Source: Raineyella antarctica (GTDB lineage: Bacteria > Actinomycetota > Actinomycetes > Propionibacteriales > Propionibacteriaceae). From it: a DNA stretch of 64,000 nucleotides. How positions within the stretch are numbered: position 1 is the stretch's first letter; every line of letters starts with the position of its first letter. The stretch lies in contig NZ_FMYF01000002.1 in NCBI RefSeq assembly GCF_900092135.1, forward strand, positions 62,001-126,000, written 5' to 3'. This document shows, one piece after another, positions 8,474 through 17,043 of the stretch. The position numbers were made by a program, and so were the translations under genes. The notes beneath the pieces are model-generated. The model made no database searches. It was not told the origin of the DNA and saw only the letters and a list, made by a program, of their open reading frames with translations.

Positions 8474-9916
8474 GTGTCAGACATGACTGCAGCTGCCGAC
8501 CGCGCGTACCGGGAGGCGCTCTCCGTCATCGAGTCCGTCGAACCGCGGATCGCCGCGGCGACCCGGCAGGAGCTCACCGACCAGCGAGGATCGCTGAAGC
8601 TGATCGCCTCCGAGAACTACGCCTCCCTGCCGGTGCTGCTGACGATGGGCACCTGGTTCTCCGACAAGTACGCCGAGGGCACGGTGGGGCACCGCTTCTA
8701 CGCCGGTTGCCAGAACGTCGACACCGTGGAGTCCGTCGCCGCCGAGCACGCCCGCGAGTTGTTCGGCGCCGAGTACGCGTACGTCCAGCCGCACTCCGGC
8801 ATCGACGCCAACCTGGTCGCCTACTGGGCGATCCTGGCCCACAAGGTCGAGCGCCCCGGCCTGGCCGAGAAGGGCGTCAAGAACGTCAACGACCTGTCCG
8901 AGGAGGACTGGGAGACGCTGCGCCACCGCTTCGGTGAGCAGCGGCTGATGGGCATGAGCCTGGACGCCGGCGGCCACCTGACCCACGGCTTCCGCCCCAA
9001 CATCTCCGGCAAGATGTTCCACCAGCGCTCGTACGGGACCGATCCGACGAGCGGGCTGATCGACTACGACGCGCTGCTGGCCCAGGCCCGCGAGTTCAAG
9101 CCGCTGATCCTGGTCGCCGGCTACTCCGCCTACCCGCGCCGGGTGAACTTCGCCAAGATGCGCGAGATCGCCGACGAGGTCGGTGCCGTGCTGATGGTCG
9201 ACATGGCGCACTTCGCCGGTCTGGTCGCCGGCAAGGTGTTCACGGGCGAGGAGGACCCGGTGCCGTACGCCGACGTCGTCACCACCACCACGCACAAGTC
9301 GTTGCGCGGCCCGCGCGGTGGCCTGGTGCTGGCCAAGGAGGAGTACGCCCCCGAGGTCGATCGCGGCTGCCCGATGGTGCTCGGCGGCCCGCTGTCGCAC
9401 ATGATGGCGGCCAAGGCCGTCGCGCTCGCCGAGGCCCGCACCCCCGCCTTCCAGCAGTACGCGCAGAACGTCGCGGACAACGCCAAGGCGCTGGCCGAGG
9501 GCCTGCAGAAGCGCGGCGTGAAGCTGGTCACCGGTGGCACCGACAACCACATCGTGCTCGCCGACATCGCCGCCTCGTTCGGCCTGACCGGTCGCCAGGC
9601 CGAGTCCGCGCTGGTCGACTCCGGGGTGGTCACCAACCGCAACTCGGTCCCGGCCGACCCGAACGGCGCCTGGTACACCTCCGGCATCCGGCTGGGCACC
9701 CCGGCGCTGACCTCGCGCGGCTTCGGTGCCGACGAGTTCGACCGTACGGCCGAGCTGATCGTGGAGGTGCTGTCGAACACCACGGCGGCCGACGCGCCGA
9801 AGGGTGGTGCCTCGAAGGCCAAGTACGTGATCGCCGACGGCATCGCCGACCGCGTGCAGGCCGAGGCCGAGGAGCTGCTCGGGAAGTTCCCGTTGTACCC
9901 GGGCCTGGAGCTCTGA
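8474..9916 (+). CDS. glyA: Serine hydroxymethyltransferase, long form
   Basis: A 480-residue PLP enzyme that interconverts serine and glycine with tetrahydrofolate. The PLP lysine is Lys275 in [14 protein letters not shown]. The protein is about 60 residues longer than the usual 415-430. Much of the excess is an insertion around 120-160 (from [20 protein letters not shown] on) between the conserved [11 protein letters not shown] and GHLTHG blocks. Such long SHMTs occur in a minority of bacteria. The GTG start is preferred because GAGGAG lies 6 nt upstream; an ATG three codons on is possible. A 17-bp hairpin follows. Confidence 0.95.
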   Translation: MSDMTAAADRAYREALSVIESVEPRIAAATRQELTDQRGSLKLIASENYASLPVLLTMGTWFSDKYAEGTVGHRFYAGCQNVDTVESVAAEHARELFGAEYAYVQPHSGIDANLVAYWAILAHKVERPGLAEKGVKNVNDLSEEDWETLRHRFGEQRLMGMSLDAGGHLTHGFRPNISGKMFHQRSYGTDPTSGLIDYDALLAQAREFKPLILVAGYSAYPRRVNFAKMREIADEVGAVLMVDMAHFAGLVAGKVFTGEEDPVPYADVVTTTTHKSLRGPRGGLVLAKEEYAPEVDRGCPMVLGGPLSHMMAAKAVALAEARTPAFQQYAQNVADNAKALAEGLQKRGVKLVTGGTDNHIVLADIAASFGLTGRQAESALVDSGVVTNRNSVPADPNGAWYTSGIRLGTPALTSRGFGADEFDRTAELIVEVLSNTTAADAPKGGASKAKYVIADGIADRVQAEAEELLGKFPLYPGLEL

Positions 9917-9950
9917 TCGGTGCGGCCTGACGGCCGCTGAGACGTCGTAG

Positions 9951-9991
9951 GAGAGCCCGGTGACCTTCCCCCCGAAGGTCACCGGGCTCTC
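9951..9991 (+). terminator. Strong terminator after glyA
   Basis: A perfect 17-bp stem (9951-9967 with 9975-9991) with a 7-nt C-rich loop lies 34 nt after the glyA stop. It is among the strongest hairpins in the window. Confidence 0.9.
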
Positions 9992-10047
9992 GCGTGGGCA
10001 AGGGCTCCGGAGCGCGCGCATGCCGTATGACCATGGTCGGGGACGGA

Positions 10048-10102
10048 TGCGAACCTTCACCAGTACCACGGTTCGCAGATATCCTCGTACGCACGTACGA
10101 GG
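10048..10102 (+). promoter_or_regulatory. Promoter with two different palindromic operators upstream of the double TetR gene
   Basis: The first inverted repeat is TGCGAACC (10048-10055) with GGTTCGCA (10070-10077). The second is CCTCGTACG-CA-CGTACGAGG (10083-10102), a 20-bp near-perfect palindrome of TetR-operator size. A plausible promoter, TTCACC (10056-10061) and TATCCT (10080-10085) with 18-nt spacing, is embedded so that the first repeat covers the -35 and the second overlaps the -10 and start. This suggests autoregulation by the protein encoded next. Confidence 0.6.
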
Positions 10103-10141
10103 CGTATCCGGCCGCAACGGAAACGGTGGAGGAGCAGGCAC

Positions 10142-11686
10142 ATGGCGGAGGACAACGGGAACGGACGGAGCCGTGCCCTGGCGGCGGCCATGGACCTGCT
10201 GGCGCAGGCGGAGCTGACCGACGTCACCACGTTCATCGGTATGAAGCAGGTCGCGCGGGCGGTCCCGGTGAGCCCCGGCACGATGACCTACTACTTCGGC
10301 TCGCGTGAGGTACTCGTCCGGGAAGTGCTCCAGCACGTCCTCGAGCGGTTCGGCACGGAGTGGTCGTACGACGGTGTCGACCGGGCGATGGCGGACCTGG
10401 CCCGGGGCGAGGGCGACCTCGCCGGCGTCGCACGATCGCTGGCCCAGCAGGTGGCGCGCCTGGCTCCCGGACCCGATTCGCCCGAGGCCGACGACGGGCA
10501 GCGCAGGCTGTTCGCCTCCTTCGGCGTGGCCGAGGCACTGCTGGCCGCCGTGGCGCCGAACGATCCCGTTGCCGCCCAGACCGTCGCCGCCCTCGCGGCA
10601 CACCAGCGGGAACGGTACGCGGCGCTCACCCAGACCCTGATGGACATCACCGGCCGGGCGTGGCGGCCGGGTGCGGATCCGGACCAGCTCGTCATCGCCA
10701 CGCAGGCGCTGGTCGAGGGCTTCCTTCGCGTTCGACGGTTCGATCCGGGATCGGCGCCGGTCGCCGTCTTCGCCGACACCCTGCTCCGCCTGTACCTCTC
10801 GCTCACCGCGAACGCCGATGACCTGGATGCCGACGCCGTGGATGCCCTGCACGCACGGTTCAGCAAGGAGCCACTGGGGGTCGACCAGAAGGAGTCACTG
10901 GCCCGGGCGACAGCGGCCGTCCAGCGCATCTATGCCCGGCACGGGTGGAACGGCCTGACGATCCCGGCCGTGGCCGCCGAACTCGGCGTCGACCGCATCG
11001 CGATGGTTCGGATCTTCACCGACCGCCGCGGGCTCGCTGCCGCGGTGTGGGCCCACCGACTGCCCGCCCTCCGTCGGGTGGCCCGGTCGCTCGGCGGGAC
11101 CGCCCCCGTCGAGGAGGTCGTCCAGATCTTCCTGGAGGAGCTGGTCGAGCTGGCGAGGAGGGACGTGCCCCTGACCGCGGCCCTGCTGGAGGGAGTGTTC
11201 AGCGCCACGCTCGAGCGCGCGACGGAGACCTCGACCGAGACCGAGGAAGCGAGCCAGACCGAGGCAGTGCCCGCGCCGGAATCGCTGAACCCGAAGGAGC
11301 TGGTGCCGCTGCCCGCCATCCTGGCCCCGCTGCTCGAGGAGCGCGCCGAACAGCTCGCGCTCGACGCCATCCCCGGCGGCCTGTCCGCGTTCGATGCCGC
11401 CGCCCTGCTCTGCAACGCCACGCTTCAGCTGTCCTTCACCCGCCCGCAGTGGAATGAGAGCGGGTGGTCGAGGTCATCATGGCGACGACCTTCTGCGGGA
11501 TGCGGAGGGGGTAGGCAGGAGGTCGTCGGAGCCGGCAGGCCGCGGTGGCCCTCCCCCCAGAGGGCCACCGCGGCGGTTCTGTGGCGGGCTGCTCAGGAGG
11601 CGAACAGCACCGATTCGTGGGTGAAGTCCGGGGAGAACTCGACGACGATGTCGGAGGCGTCGGCGACGGAGAAGGCGACCTTGTAG
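10142..11686 (+). CDS. Double TetR-family regulator (two fused TetR units), C-terminus probably frameshifted
   Basis: The reading frame codes for 514 residues with two TetR units in one chain. Unit 1 (about 8-230) has its helix-turn-helix near 30-60 (MKQVARAVPVSPGTMTYYFG). Unit 2 (about 255-440) has a second one near 280-315 (TIPAVAAELGVDR, then IFTDRRGL). GGAGGAG 7 nt upstream fixes the start. The last 75 codons look wrong: from about 11459 the frame runs through a terminator and then antisense into the next gene. Skipping two bases in the GAGAG run at 11456-11460 gives a natural TetR-like end (RVVEVIMATTFCGMRRG) stopping at 11514. The target genes are unknown. Confidence 0.8.
   Translation: MAEDNGNGRSRALAAAMDLLAQAELTDVTTFIGMKQVARAVPVSPGTMTYYFGSREVLVREVLQHVLERFGTEWSYDGVDRAMADLARGEGDLAGVARSLAQQVARLAPGPDSPEADDGQRRLFASFGVAEALLAAVAPNDPVAAQTVAALAAHQRERYAALTQTLMDITGRAWRPGADPDQLVIATQALVEGFLRVRRFDPGSAPVAVFADTLLRLYLSLTANADDLDADAVDALHARFSKEPLGVDQKESLARATAAVQRIYARHGWNGLTIPAVAAELGVDRIAMVRIFTDRRGLAAAVWAHRLPALRRVARSLGGTAPVEEVVQIFLEELVELARRDVPLTAALLEGVFSATLERATETSTETEEASQTEAVPAPESLNPKELVPLPAILAPLLEERAEQLALDAIPGGLSAFDAAALLCNATLQLSFTRPQWNESGWSRSSWRRPSAGCGGGRQEVVGAGRPRWPSPQRATAAVLWRAAQEANSTDSWVKSGENSTTMSEASATEKATL
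11539..11574. terminator. Hairpin between double TetR gene and lipoprotein gene
   Basis: A 14-bp perfect stem (11539-11552 with 11561-11574) and an 8-nt loop lie 25 bp after the inferred natural TetR stop at 11514. The genes converge, so it likely serves both. Confidence 0.82.
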
Positions 11687-12183
11687 GTGGTCTCGCGGCC
11701 GGCGAGGATCTTGGTGCTGGGGCTGCCCTCCATGGCCTTGGCCGAGTCGAAGATCTGGGAAGCCTCGGTGTTGCCCGACTGGGCGGTGATCGAGGCCATG
11801 ACCGGGTCGAACGGGGCGCTCGTCCCGTTGACGATGGTGATCTGGAAGGAGACCGCCTTCTGGCCGGCGACCGGGCCGAATGCGCTGCTGCTGGGGGTGT
11901 ATGCCTTGGGAGCGGAGACGGTGACGGAGAGCCCGTCCTCCCAGGTGTAGGCCTTGCCGAACTCGGACGTCCCGTCGGCGGCAGGCTTCTGGGTGGCCGG
12001 CGCCTCGCTGGTGGAGGTGGACAGCCCGGCATCGGCGACCTGGGTGGCCGTCGCGGTGGGGCGGTTGTCCCCGGCCGGTGCGCTCTCGACCGGCGTGGCG
12101 GCCTGGGTGGTGCAGCCGGTCAGGGCGGCGACGGTGGTGAGGGTGACCAGCAGGCTGGTCCCGGCGAGGCGGATGCGGTTCAT
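11593..12183 (-). CDS. Lipoprotein with DUF4352-like immunoglobulin-type domain
   Basis: A 196-residue secreted lipoprotein. The signal peptide ends in the lipobox ALTGC (Cys at about 24). A disordered Thr/Ala/Pro linker follows to about 72, then a beta-rich domain (75-196) with the GLSVTVSAPKAY and VSFQITIVNGTSAPFDP pattern seen in DUF4352-type domains. The start is set by AAGGAG 7 nt upstream of the ATG at 12183; a longer frame upstream has no ribosome site. Role unknown; probably a cell-surface protein. Confidence 0.8.
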   Translation of the reverse strand: MNRIRLAGTSLLVTLTTVAALTGCTTQAATPVESAPAGDNRPTATATQVADAGLSTSTSEAPATQKPAADGTSEFGKAYTWEDGLSVTVSAPKAYTPSSSAFGPVAGQKAVSFQITIVNGTSAPFDPVMASITAQSGNTEASQIFDSAKAMEGSPSTKILAGRETTYKVAFSVADASDIVVEFSPDFTHESVLFAS

Positions 12184-12256
12184 TGGGGGCTCCTTGGTCG
12201 GGGTGACTGGGTGATCCCATGGTGGAACCCAGAGCCGGAACGCAGACACATTTGGG

Positions 12257-12276
12257 CTGATAACAGGGGTTATCAG
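12257..12276. promoter_or_regulatory. Palindrome upstream of the restriction operon
   Basis: CTGATAAC-AGGG-GTTATCAG is a perfect 8-bp inverted repeat in an AT-rich pocket. It ends 31 bp before a possible -10 (TAGGGT, 12308-12313) of the downstream operon. It is a good candidate operator, possibly for the HTH protein encoded next. Confidence 0.5.
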
Positions 12277-12354
12277 TGATCGACGTCCAATGTGACCCGT
12301 TCTGCCCTAGGGTGAGGCCGTACGACCCGGTTGCTCGCGCGAGGAGGTGGAGGG

Positions 12355-14334
12355 GTGACGCTACGCATGACCCTGCAGGACATCGCCGAGCTCGCCCACG
12401 TCCAGCGGCCCGTCGTCAGCATGTGGCGCAAGCGGGGCACCCCCGCCATTGCTTTCCCCGGCGCCCGGCGCGATCCCGACGGCCAGGAGCGCTTCGCGGT
12501 CGACGACGTGGTTGCCTACCTGGAGGCCACCGGGCGAGGCAACAACCCCGAGGTGCGCGCGGATGCCGCGGCGTACGCGATGTGGTCGGGAACCGCGGCC
12601 GAGCGGGAGGCCACCGCGCAGGCACTGAGTGCCCTGCTCACCCTGCGCAAGCTGGTCGGCCATCCGCTGCAGGACCTCGATGCGGAGGAGATCCTCGACC
12701 TGGCGGACGAGGCCGACCCGGACGACGACTTCCTGCTGGCCGAGCTCGAGTCGAGGACCGACCTGGTGCGGGACGCCGCGACCGCCGAGGCTCTGGTGGA
12801 GGCTGCCTGGGACGTGGAGCGGGCCCACGCGCGGGTCCTTGACGAGCGGTTCCGCGCCGCGTGGCGCCCGCTCGCCGACTCTGCCGTGAGCCCCTCGGCC
12901 CGGGCGCTGGTCCGGGCACTCATCGGTGCGCTCGCCCGCGACCTGGGCGAGGACTGCCCGGTGACGGACCCCACCGGCTGCGGTGCGGACCTGCTGCTGG
13001 AGGCGGTCGAGGGGGGAGACCATCCGGTGCTGCTGCGTAGCGGCGAGGGTGACGTCGCCCGCCTGACCCAGCGGCTGCTGGCCCTGGCCGGTCGTCGGTA
13101 CGGGCTGGTCCGGCCCGGAGAGGCCTGGGCAGGCCTCGAACCCGTCGTCCACCTGCTCACCCTGCCCGCGGCCGACGACCTCGACGCCGCGCCCGACCGC
13201 CTGTGGGACCTCGTCGACGAACTCGACCTCCAGCTCGCCCCCGGCCAGCGAGGCCTCGTGCTGGCGCCGGCCGCCCTGCTGACCGATCCGCTGCCCGAGC
13301 CGCAGGAGGTACGCCGCGACCAGCTGCTGCGCTCCGGACGCGTCCGGGTGGCGGTGCGCCTGCCCGCCGGGCTGCGGACCAGCCGGCCGCGCGAGCACCT
13401 GGCGTTCTGGGTCCTCGCCGATCCGGACACCGACACCCTGGCCGAGCGGCGGACGGGGATCGCCGACCTGGCCGAGCTGGCGCTGGATGCCCCGACCGTG
13501 TCTGGCCTGGTGGACGACGTGCTCGCCTGCCTGCACGGCATCGAAGCGGCCCGGCGCCGGTCCTGGGCGCACCTGGCCTGGCTGCCGACCGCCGACCTCG
13601 TCGCCCGGCGAGGCTCACTGGTCGCCGGCGTACGCCACAGCACCGTGGTGCCGCGCGGGGTGGCCGACCGGGTGCTGGAGGTGCGTACGGCGCTGGAGGC
13701 GGCCGGCCTGGCCGGTCGAGTCAGCGTCGAAGCCGCTCCCGACGAGGCGCGGACGCGTGGCGTCACCCTAGGCGCGGCCCTCGACCGCGGACACCTGCGC
13801 CACCTTCCCGGCCAGCGCCTCGAGCTGGCCGACCTGCCGGCCGGTCAACTGGCGGTGGCCGTCCCGGACCAGGCGCGGGGAGGCTGGCAGGTGTACCGCC
13901 TCGACCGGTTGACCCTCGCGCTCGGCCGCGACCTGCGGCAGACCGAGCCGGGCGACATCGTGGCGACCGTACGACCCGCCCCCGATGCCTGGGTCGACGA
14001 GCAGGGCGGCACGGTCGTGGTGATGCCCGGCTTCATCCTGCGCCCCCGGGCCGGCGGCCCGCTGGGCGCCCACGCGGTCGCCGAGACGATCCGCTCCCAG
14101 GACGCCGGTCGTACGCGCTGGCGCGACTGGGTGGTGCCCCAGCCACCAGCCGACCAGCGGGCCGTACTGGAGTCAGTGCTCACCGCTATGAATGAGGAAC
14201 GCGACGCCCTGCGGCGACGCCTGGCCGGTCTCGACCGTGCGGCCCGGCTGCTCACCGAGACCATCGGCACCGGGCACGCCCGGTTCGTCACCCCCGCACC
14301 TGATCTTCCCCCGACCCCGAACGAAGGAGCCTGA
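12355..14334 (+). CDS. HTH - degenerate N6-adenine methylase - HsdS-like fusion, first gene of a Type I restriction operon
   Basis: A 659-residue protein. Residues 1-60 form a helix-turn-helix (LQDIAELAHVQRPVVSMWRK). About 175-395 resembles an HsdM core. The motif I region reads DPTGCGADLLL where HsdM has DPxCGSGG, and the position expected for the catalytic NPPF has no such motif, so the domain looks catalytically dead. The HsdM-like LPAGL...AFWVLAD block (337-355) is kept. The C-terminal part (about 485-640) has GDIVATVRP, a proline-rich VVPQPP and a long helix, as in an HsdS half. The GTG start has GAGGAGG 7 nt upstream. The stop is 1 nt before hsdM. Regulator, accessory specificity subunit or inhibitor are all possible. 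Confidence 0.75.
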   Translation: MTLRMTLQDIAELAHVQRPVVSMWRKRGTPAIAFPGARRDPDGQERFAVDDVVAYLEATGRGNNPEVRADAAAYAMWSGTAAEREATAQALSALLTLRKLVGHPLQDLDAEEILDLADEADPDDDFLLAELESRTDLVRDAATAEALVEAAWDVERAHARVLDERFRAAWRPLADSAVSPSARALVRALIGALARDLGEDCPVTDPTGCGADLLLEAVEGGDHPVLLRSGEGDVARLTQRLLALAGRRYGLVRPGEAWAGLEPVVHLLTLPAADDLDAAPDRLWDLVDELDLQLAPGQRGLVLAPAALLTDPLPEPQEVRRDQLLRSGRVRVAVRLPAGLRTSRPREHLAFWVLADPDTDTLAERRTGIADLAELALDAPTVSGLVDDVLACLHGIEAARRRSWAHLAWLPTADLVARRGSLVAGVRHSTVVPRGVADRVLEVRTALEAAGLAGRVSVEAAPDEARTRGVTLGAALDRGHLRHLPGQRLELADLPAGQLAVAVPDQARGGWQVYRLDRLTLALGRDLRQTEPGDIVATVRPAPDAWVDEQGGTVVVMPGFILRPRAGGPLGAHAVAETIRSQDAGRTRWRDWVVPQPPADQRAVLESVLTAMNEERDALRRRLAGLDRAARLLTETIGTGHARFVTPAPDLPPTPNEGA

Positions 14335-14335
14335 T

Positions 14336-15931
14336 ATGGCGGCACAACCGCTCATTCCCGTCACACCATCGACGATGAAGGAACTGAAGGACACCCTCTG
14401 GAAGGCCGCCGACAAGCTGCGCGGGTCCATGGATGCCAGCCAGTACAAGGACGTCATCCTCGGCCTGGTGTTCCTGAAGTACGTCTCCGACGCCTTCGTC
14501 GAGCGCCAGCAGAACATCCGCGCCGAACTCGAGGCCGACGGCGGCTACACCGAGGACGACATCGAGGCCACCCTGGAGGACCGCGACGAGTACACCGGAT
14601 CCCAGGTGTTCTGGGTGCCCGAGCAGGCCCGCTGGCAGTACCTCGCCGACCGCGCCAAGGGCACCGAGTCCGCCACCATCGGCGAACTGGTCAACGAGGC
14701 CATGAAGCTGATCATGGACGACAACCCGGGCCTGTCCGGCACCCTGCCGCGGACCTACAACCGGGAGGGCGTCGACCAGCGCCGCCTCGGTGAGCTGGTC
14801 GACCTGTTCAACGGCGCCCAGTTCAGCGGCCAGGGCGCGCACCGGGCCCGGGACCTGCTGGGCGAGGTGTACGAGTACTTCTTGGAGAAATTCGCCCGCG
14901 CCGAGGGCAAGCGGGGTGGTGAGTTCTACACCCCGGCCAGCGTGGTGCGGGTACTGGTCGAGGTGCTGGAGCCGAAGAGCGGACGGGTCTACGACCCGTG
15001 CTGCGGATCGGGCGGCATGTTCGTCCAGGCTGAGAAGTTCCTCGAGGCGCACGGCCGGGAGGGCTCGGACCTGTCGGTCTACGGCCAGGAGCTGAACGAG
15101 CGGACCTGGCGGATGGCCAAGATGAACCTGGCGATCCACGGCATCAACGGCAACCTCGGACCGCGCTGGGGCGACACCTTCGCCCGCGACCTGCACCCGG
15201 ACCTGCGCGCCGACTACGTGATGGCCAACCCGCCCTTCAACATCAAGGACTGGGCCCGTCGCGAGGACGACGCCCGCTGGCGCTTCGGTGTGCCGCCGGT
15301 GAACAACGCGAACTACGCGTGGATGCAACACATCATCTCCAAGCTCGCCCCCGGCGGCAGTGCTGGTGTGGTGATGGCGAACGGCTCGATGTCGTCGAAC
15401 TCCGGCGGTGAGGGCGACATCCGCGCCCAGCTGGTCGAAGGCGATCTGGTGAGCTGCATGGTCGCGCTGCCCATGCAGCTGTTCCGCTCCACTCCCATTC
15501 CGGCATGCCTCTGGTTCTTCGCCATGGACAAGGGCGCAGGCGCCCGTGGGAGTGCGGACCGGCGCGGTGAGGTTCTTTTCATCGATGCGCGGAACCTTGG
15601 TCACATGATCGATCGGGCTGAGCGAGCATTGAGCGACGAGGACATCGCCAAGATTGCCGGCACCTATCATGCGTGGCGCGGATCCGCATCAGCAGAGAGG
15701 ATGGCGTACGAGGACGACCCAGGCTTCTGCAGGTCCGCGACTCTGGCTGAGATCAAGGCCGCCGGATACGAGCTGACGCCGGGTCGGTACGTCGGGAGTG
15801 CAGCGGAAGCGGAAGACGGGGAGCCACTTGAGGAGAAGATAGAGCGGCTGACCAACGAACTGTTGGAGCACTTCGAGGAATCCGTCCGCTTAGAACGGGT
15901 GGTGCGGGAGCAGTTGGGGAGGATCAAGTGA
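14336..15931 (+). CDS. hsdM: Type I restriction-modification methyltransferase subunit HsdM
   Basis: A 531-residue N6-adenine methyltransferase subunit. The N-terminal HsdM helical domain (about 12-170) precedes the methylase core. S-adenosylmethionine motif I, DPCCGSGGMF, is at 220-229 and the catalytic NPPF at 298-301. A C-terminal helix (about 500-531) should pack on HsdS. With HsdS it modifies the target site; with HsdR it forms the restriction complex. AAGGAG 6 nt upstream fixes the start. The stop overlaps the hsdS start (GTGA). From about 15.5 kb base composition drifts toward that of hsdS. Confidence 0.96.
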   Translation: MAAQPLIPVTPSTMKELKDTLWKAADKLRGSMDASQYKDVILGLVFLKYVSDAFVERQQNIRAELEADGGYTEDDIEATLEDRDEYTGSQVFWVPEQARWQYLADRAKGTESATIGELVNEAMKLIMDDNPGLSGTLPRTYNREGVDQRRLGELVDLFNGAQFSGQGAHRARDLLGEVYEYFLEKFARAEGKRGGEFYTPASVVRVLVEVLEPKSGRVYDPCCGSGGMFVQAEKFLEAHGREGSDLSVYGQELNERTWRMAKMNLAIHGINGNLGPRWGDTFARDLHPDLRADYVMANPPFNIKDWARREDDARWRFGVPPVNNANYAWMQHIISKLAPGGSAGVVMANGSMSSNSGGEGDIRAQLVEGDLVSCMVALPMQLFRSTPIPACLWFFAMDKGAGARGSADRRGEVLFIDARNLGHMIDRAERALSDEDIAKIAGTYHAWRGSASAERMAYEDDPGFCRSATLAEIKAAGYELTPGRYVGSAAEAEDGEPLEEKIERLTNELLEHFEESVRLERVVREQLGRIK

Positions 15932-17043
15932 TCTGGCCCATGATGACGCTTGGTGATGTCACGGTCAACTTCGACGTGCGCCGACGACCAGTCAAGAGCG
16001 CTGATCGGGTGGCTGGAGAGTTTCCCTATTACGGGGCTTCAGGGGTCGTTGATCATGTGGACGACTACCTATTTGATGGTCGGTACCTGCTAGTCGCTGA
16101 AGATGGCGAGAACTTGCGGAGTCGGAGCCTTCCTATCGCCTTTCTTGCTGAAGGAAAATTCTGGGTCAATAATCATGCTCACGTGCTGCAAGGCAATGCC
16201 TTGGCAAGGACGGAATATGTATGCTATGTGCTATCGATGGTCAATTTTGGCCAATATATTACTGGATCCACTCAGCCGAAGTTGACGCAGAGATCGCTGC
16301 ATTCCATTCTCATACCTGTTCCGCCGGTTCGTGAGCAGGTGGCCATTATGGATGTCCTGGGTGCCCTGGATGACAAGATTTCGACGAATCGTGCGGTTGT
16401 GGCATCGGCGTGCGCTATGGTTCAGGCGATCTGCCGCACCTCTGCGACGGATGAGGTCGAGTTGGGTGAAGTCGCGCGTTTAATGAAGGCCTCCGTCAAG
16501 CCGGCATCCCTTGCTTCTGTTGCGCATTTCAGTCTTCCTGTTTTTGATGGGAATGGTCTTCCTGAGGTGGTGCAAGGTAAATCAATTCTAAGCAATAAGC
16601 AGCTCTTGTCTCGCCCGTGTGTGCTTCTTTCAAAGTTGAATCCGCGTATCCCTAGGGTTTGGGATGTTCCGGTGCTCCCGGAGCAACCCGCCTTGGCGTC
16701 CACCGAATTCTTGATGCTGGAGCCCAAATCGATTCCGACCGGAGTCTTGTGGGGATTGTTGATTCAGCCCGAGGTTCAGCGTGAACTTGAGGGCTTGGCT
16801 CGCGGGACCACTGGATCGCATCAACGGGTGAAGCCTGAAGACGCCATGAGGTTGTCGGTGCCGGATCCAGCTGCGCTTGGCGATCAGGCCATCAGTCTGG
16901 TCGATGCTCTGAGCCAGCGGATCTGGCAGGCGAAGCTCGAGTCCCGCACCCTCGCCGCCCTCCGGGACACCCTCCTCCCCGCGCTCATGTCCGGCCGCCT
17001 GTCCGTACGTGACGCCGAAGCCGCAGTCTCGGAGGTCGTGTGA
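15928..17043 (+). CDS. hsdS: Type I restriction-modification specificity subunit HsdS
   Basis: A 371-residue specificity subunit with two target-recognition domains (about 1-125 and 175-315). They are separated by the central conserved region with PPVREQVAIMDVLGALDDKI (132-151) and closed by the C-terminal repeat KLESRTLAALRDTLLPALMSGRL. The DNA from about 15.95 to 16.88 kb is visibly poorer in GC and uses codons rare elsewhere in the window, while the conserved C-terminal end returns to high GC. That mosaic suggests exchange of recognition domains by transfer. The target sequence cannot be predicted. Confidence 0.94.
   Translation: MIWPMMTLGDVTVNFDVRRRPVKSADRVAGEFPYYGASGVVDHVDDYLFDGRYLLVAEDGENLRSRSLPIAFLAEGKFWVNNHAHVLQGNALARTEYVCYVLSMVNFGQYITGSTQPKLTQRSLHSILIPVPPVREQVAIMDVLGALDDKISTNRAVVASACAMVQAICRTSATDEVELGEVARLMKASVKPASLASVAHFSLPVFDGNGLPEVVQGKSILSNKQLLSRPCVLLSKLNPRIPRVWDVPVLPEQPALASTEFLMLEPKSIPTGVLWGLLIQPEVQRELEGLARGTTGSHQRVKPEDAMRLSVPDPAALGDQAISLVDALSQRIWQAKLESRTLAALRDTLLPALMSGRLSVRDAEAAVSEVV

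Noticed and set aside
8477..10852. A 791-codon open frame on the minus strand
   Set aside because: It is antisense to glyA and the TetR gene and crosses the glyA terminator.
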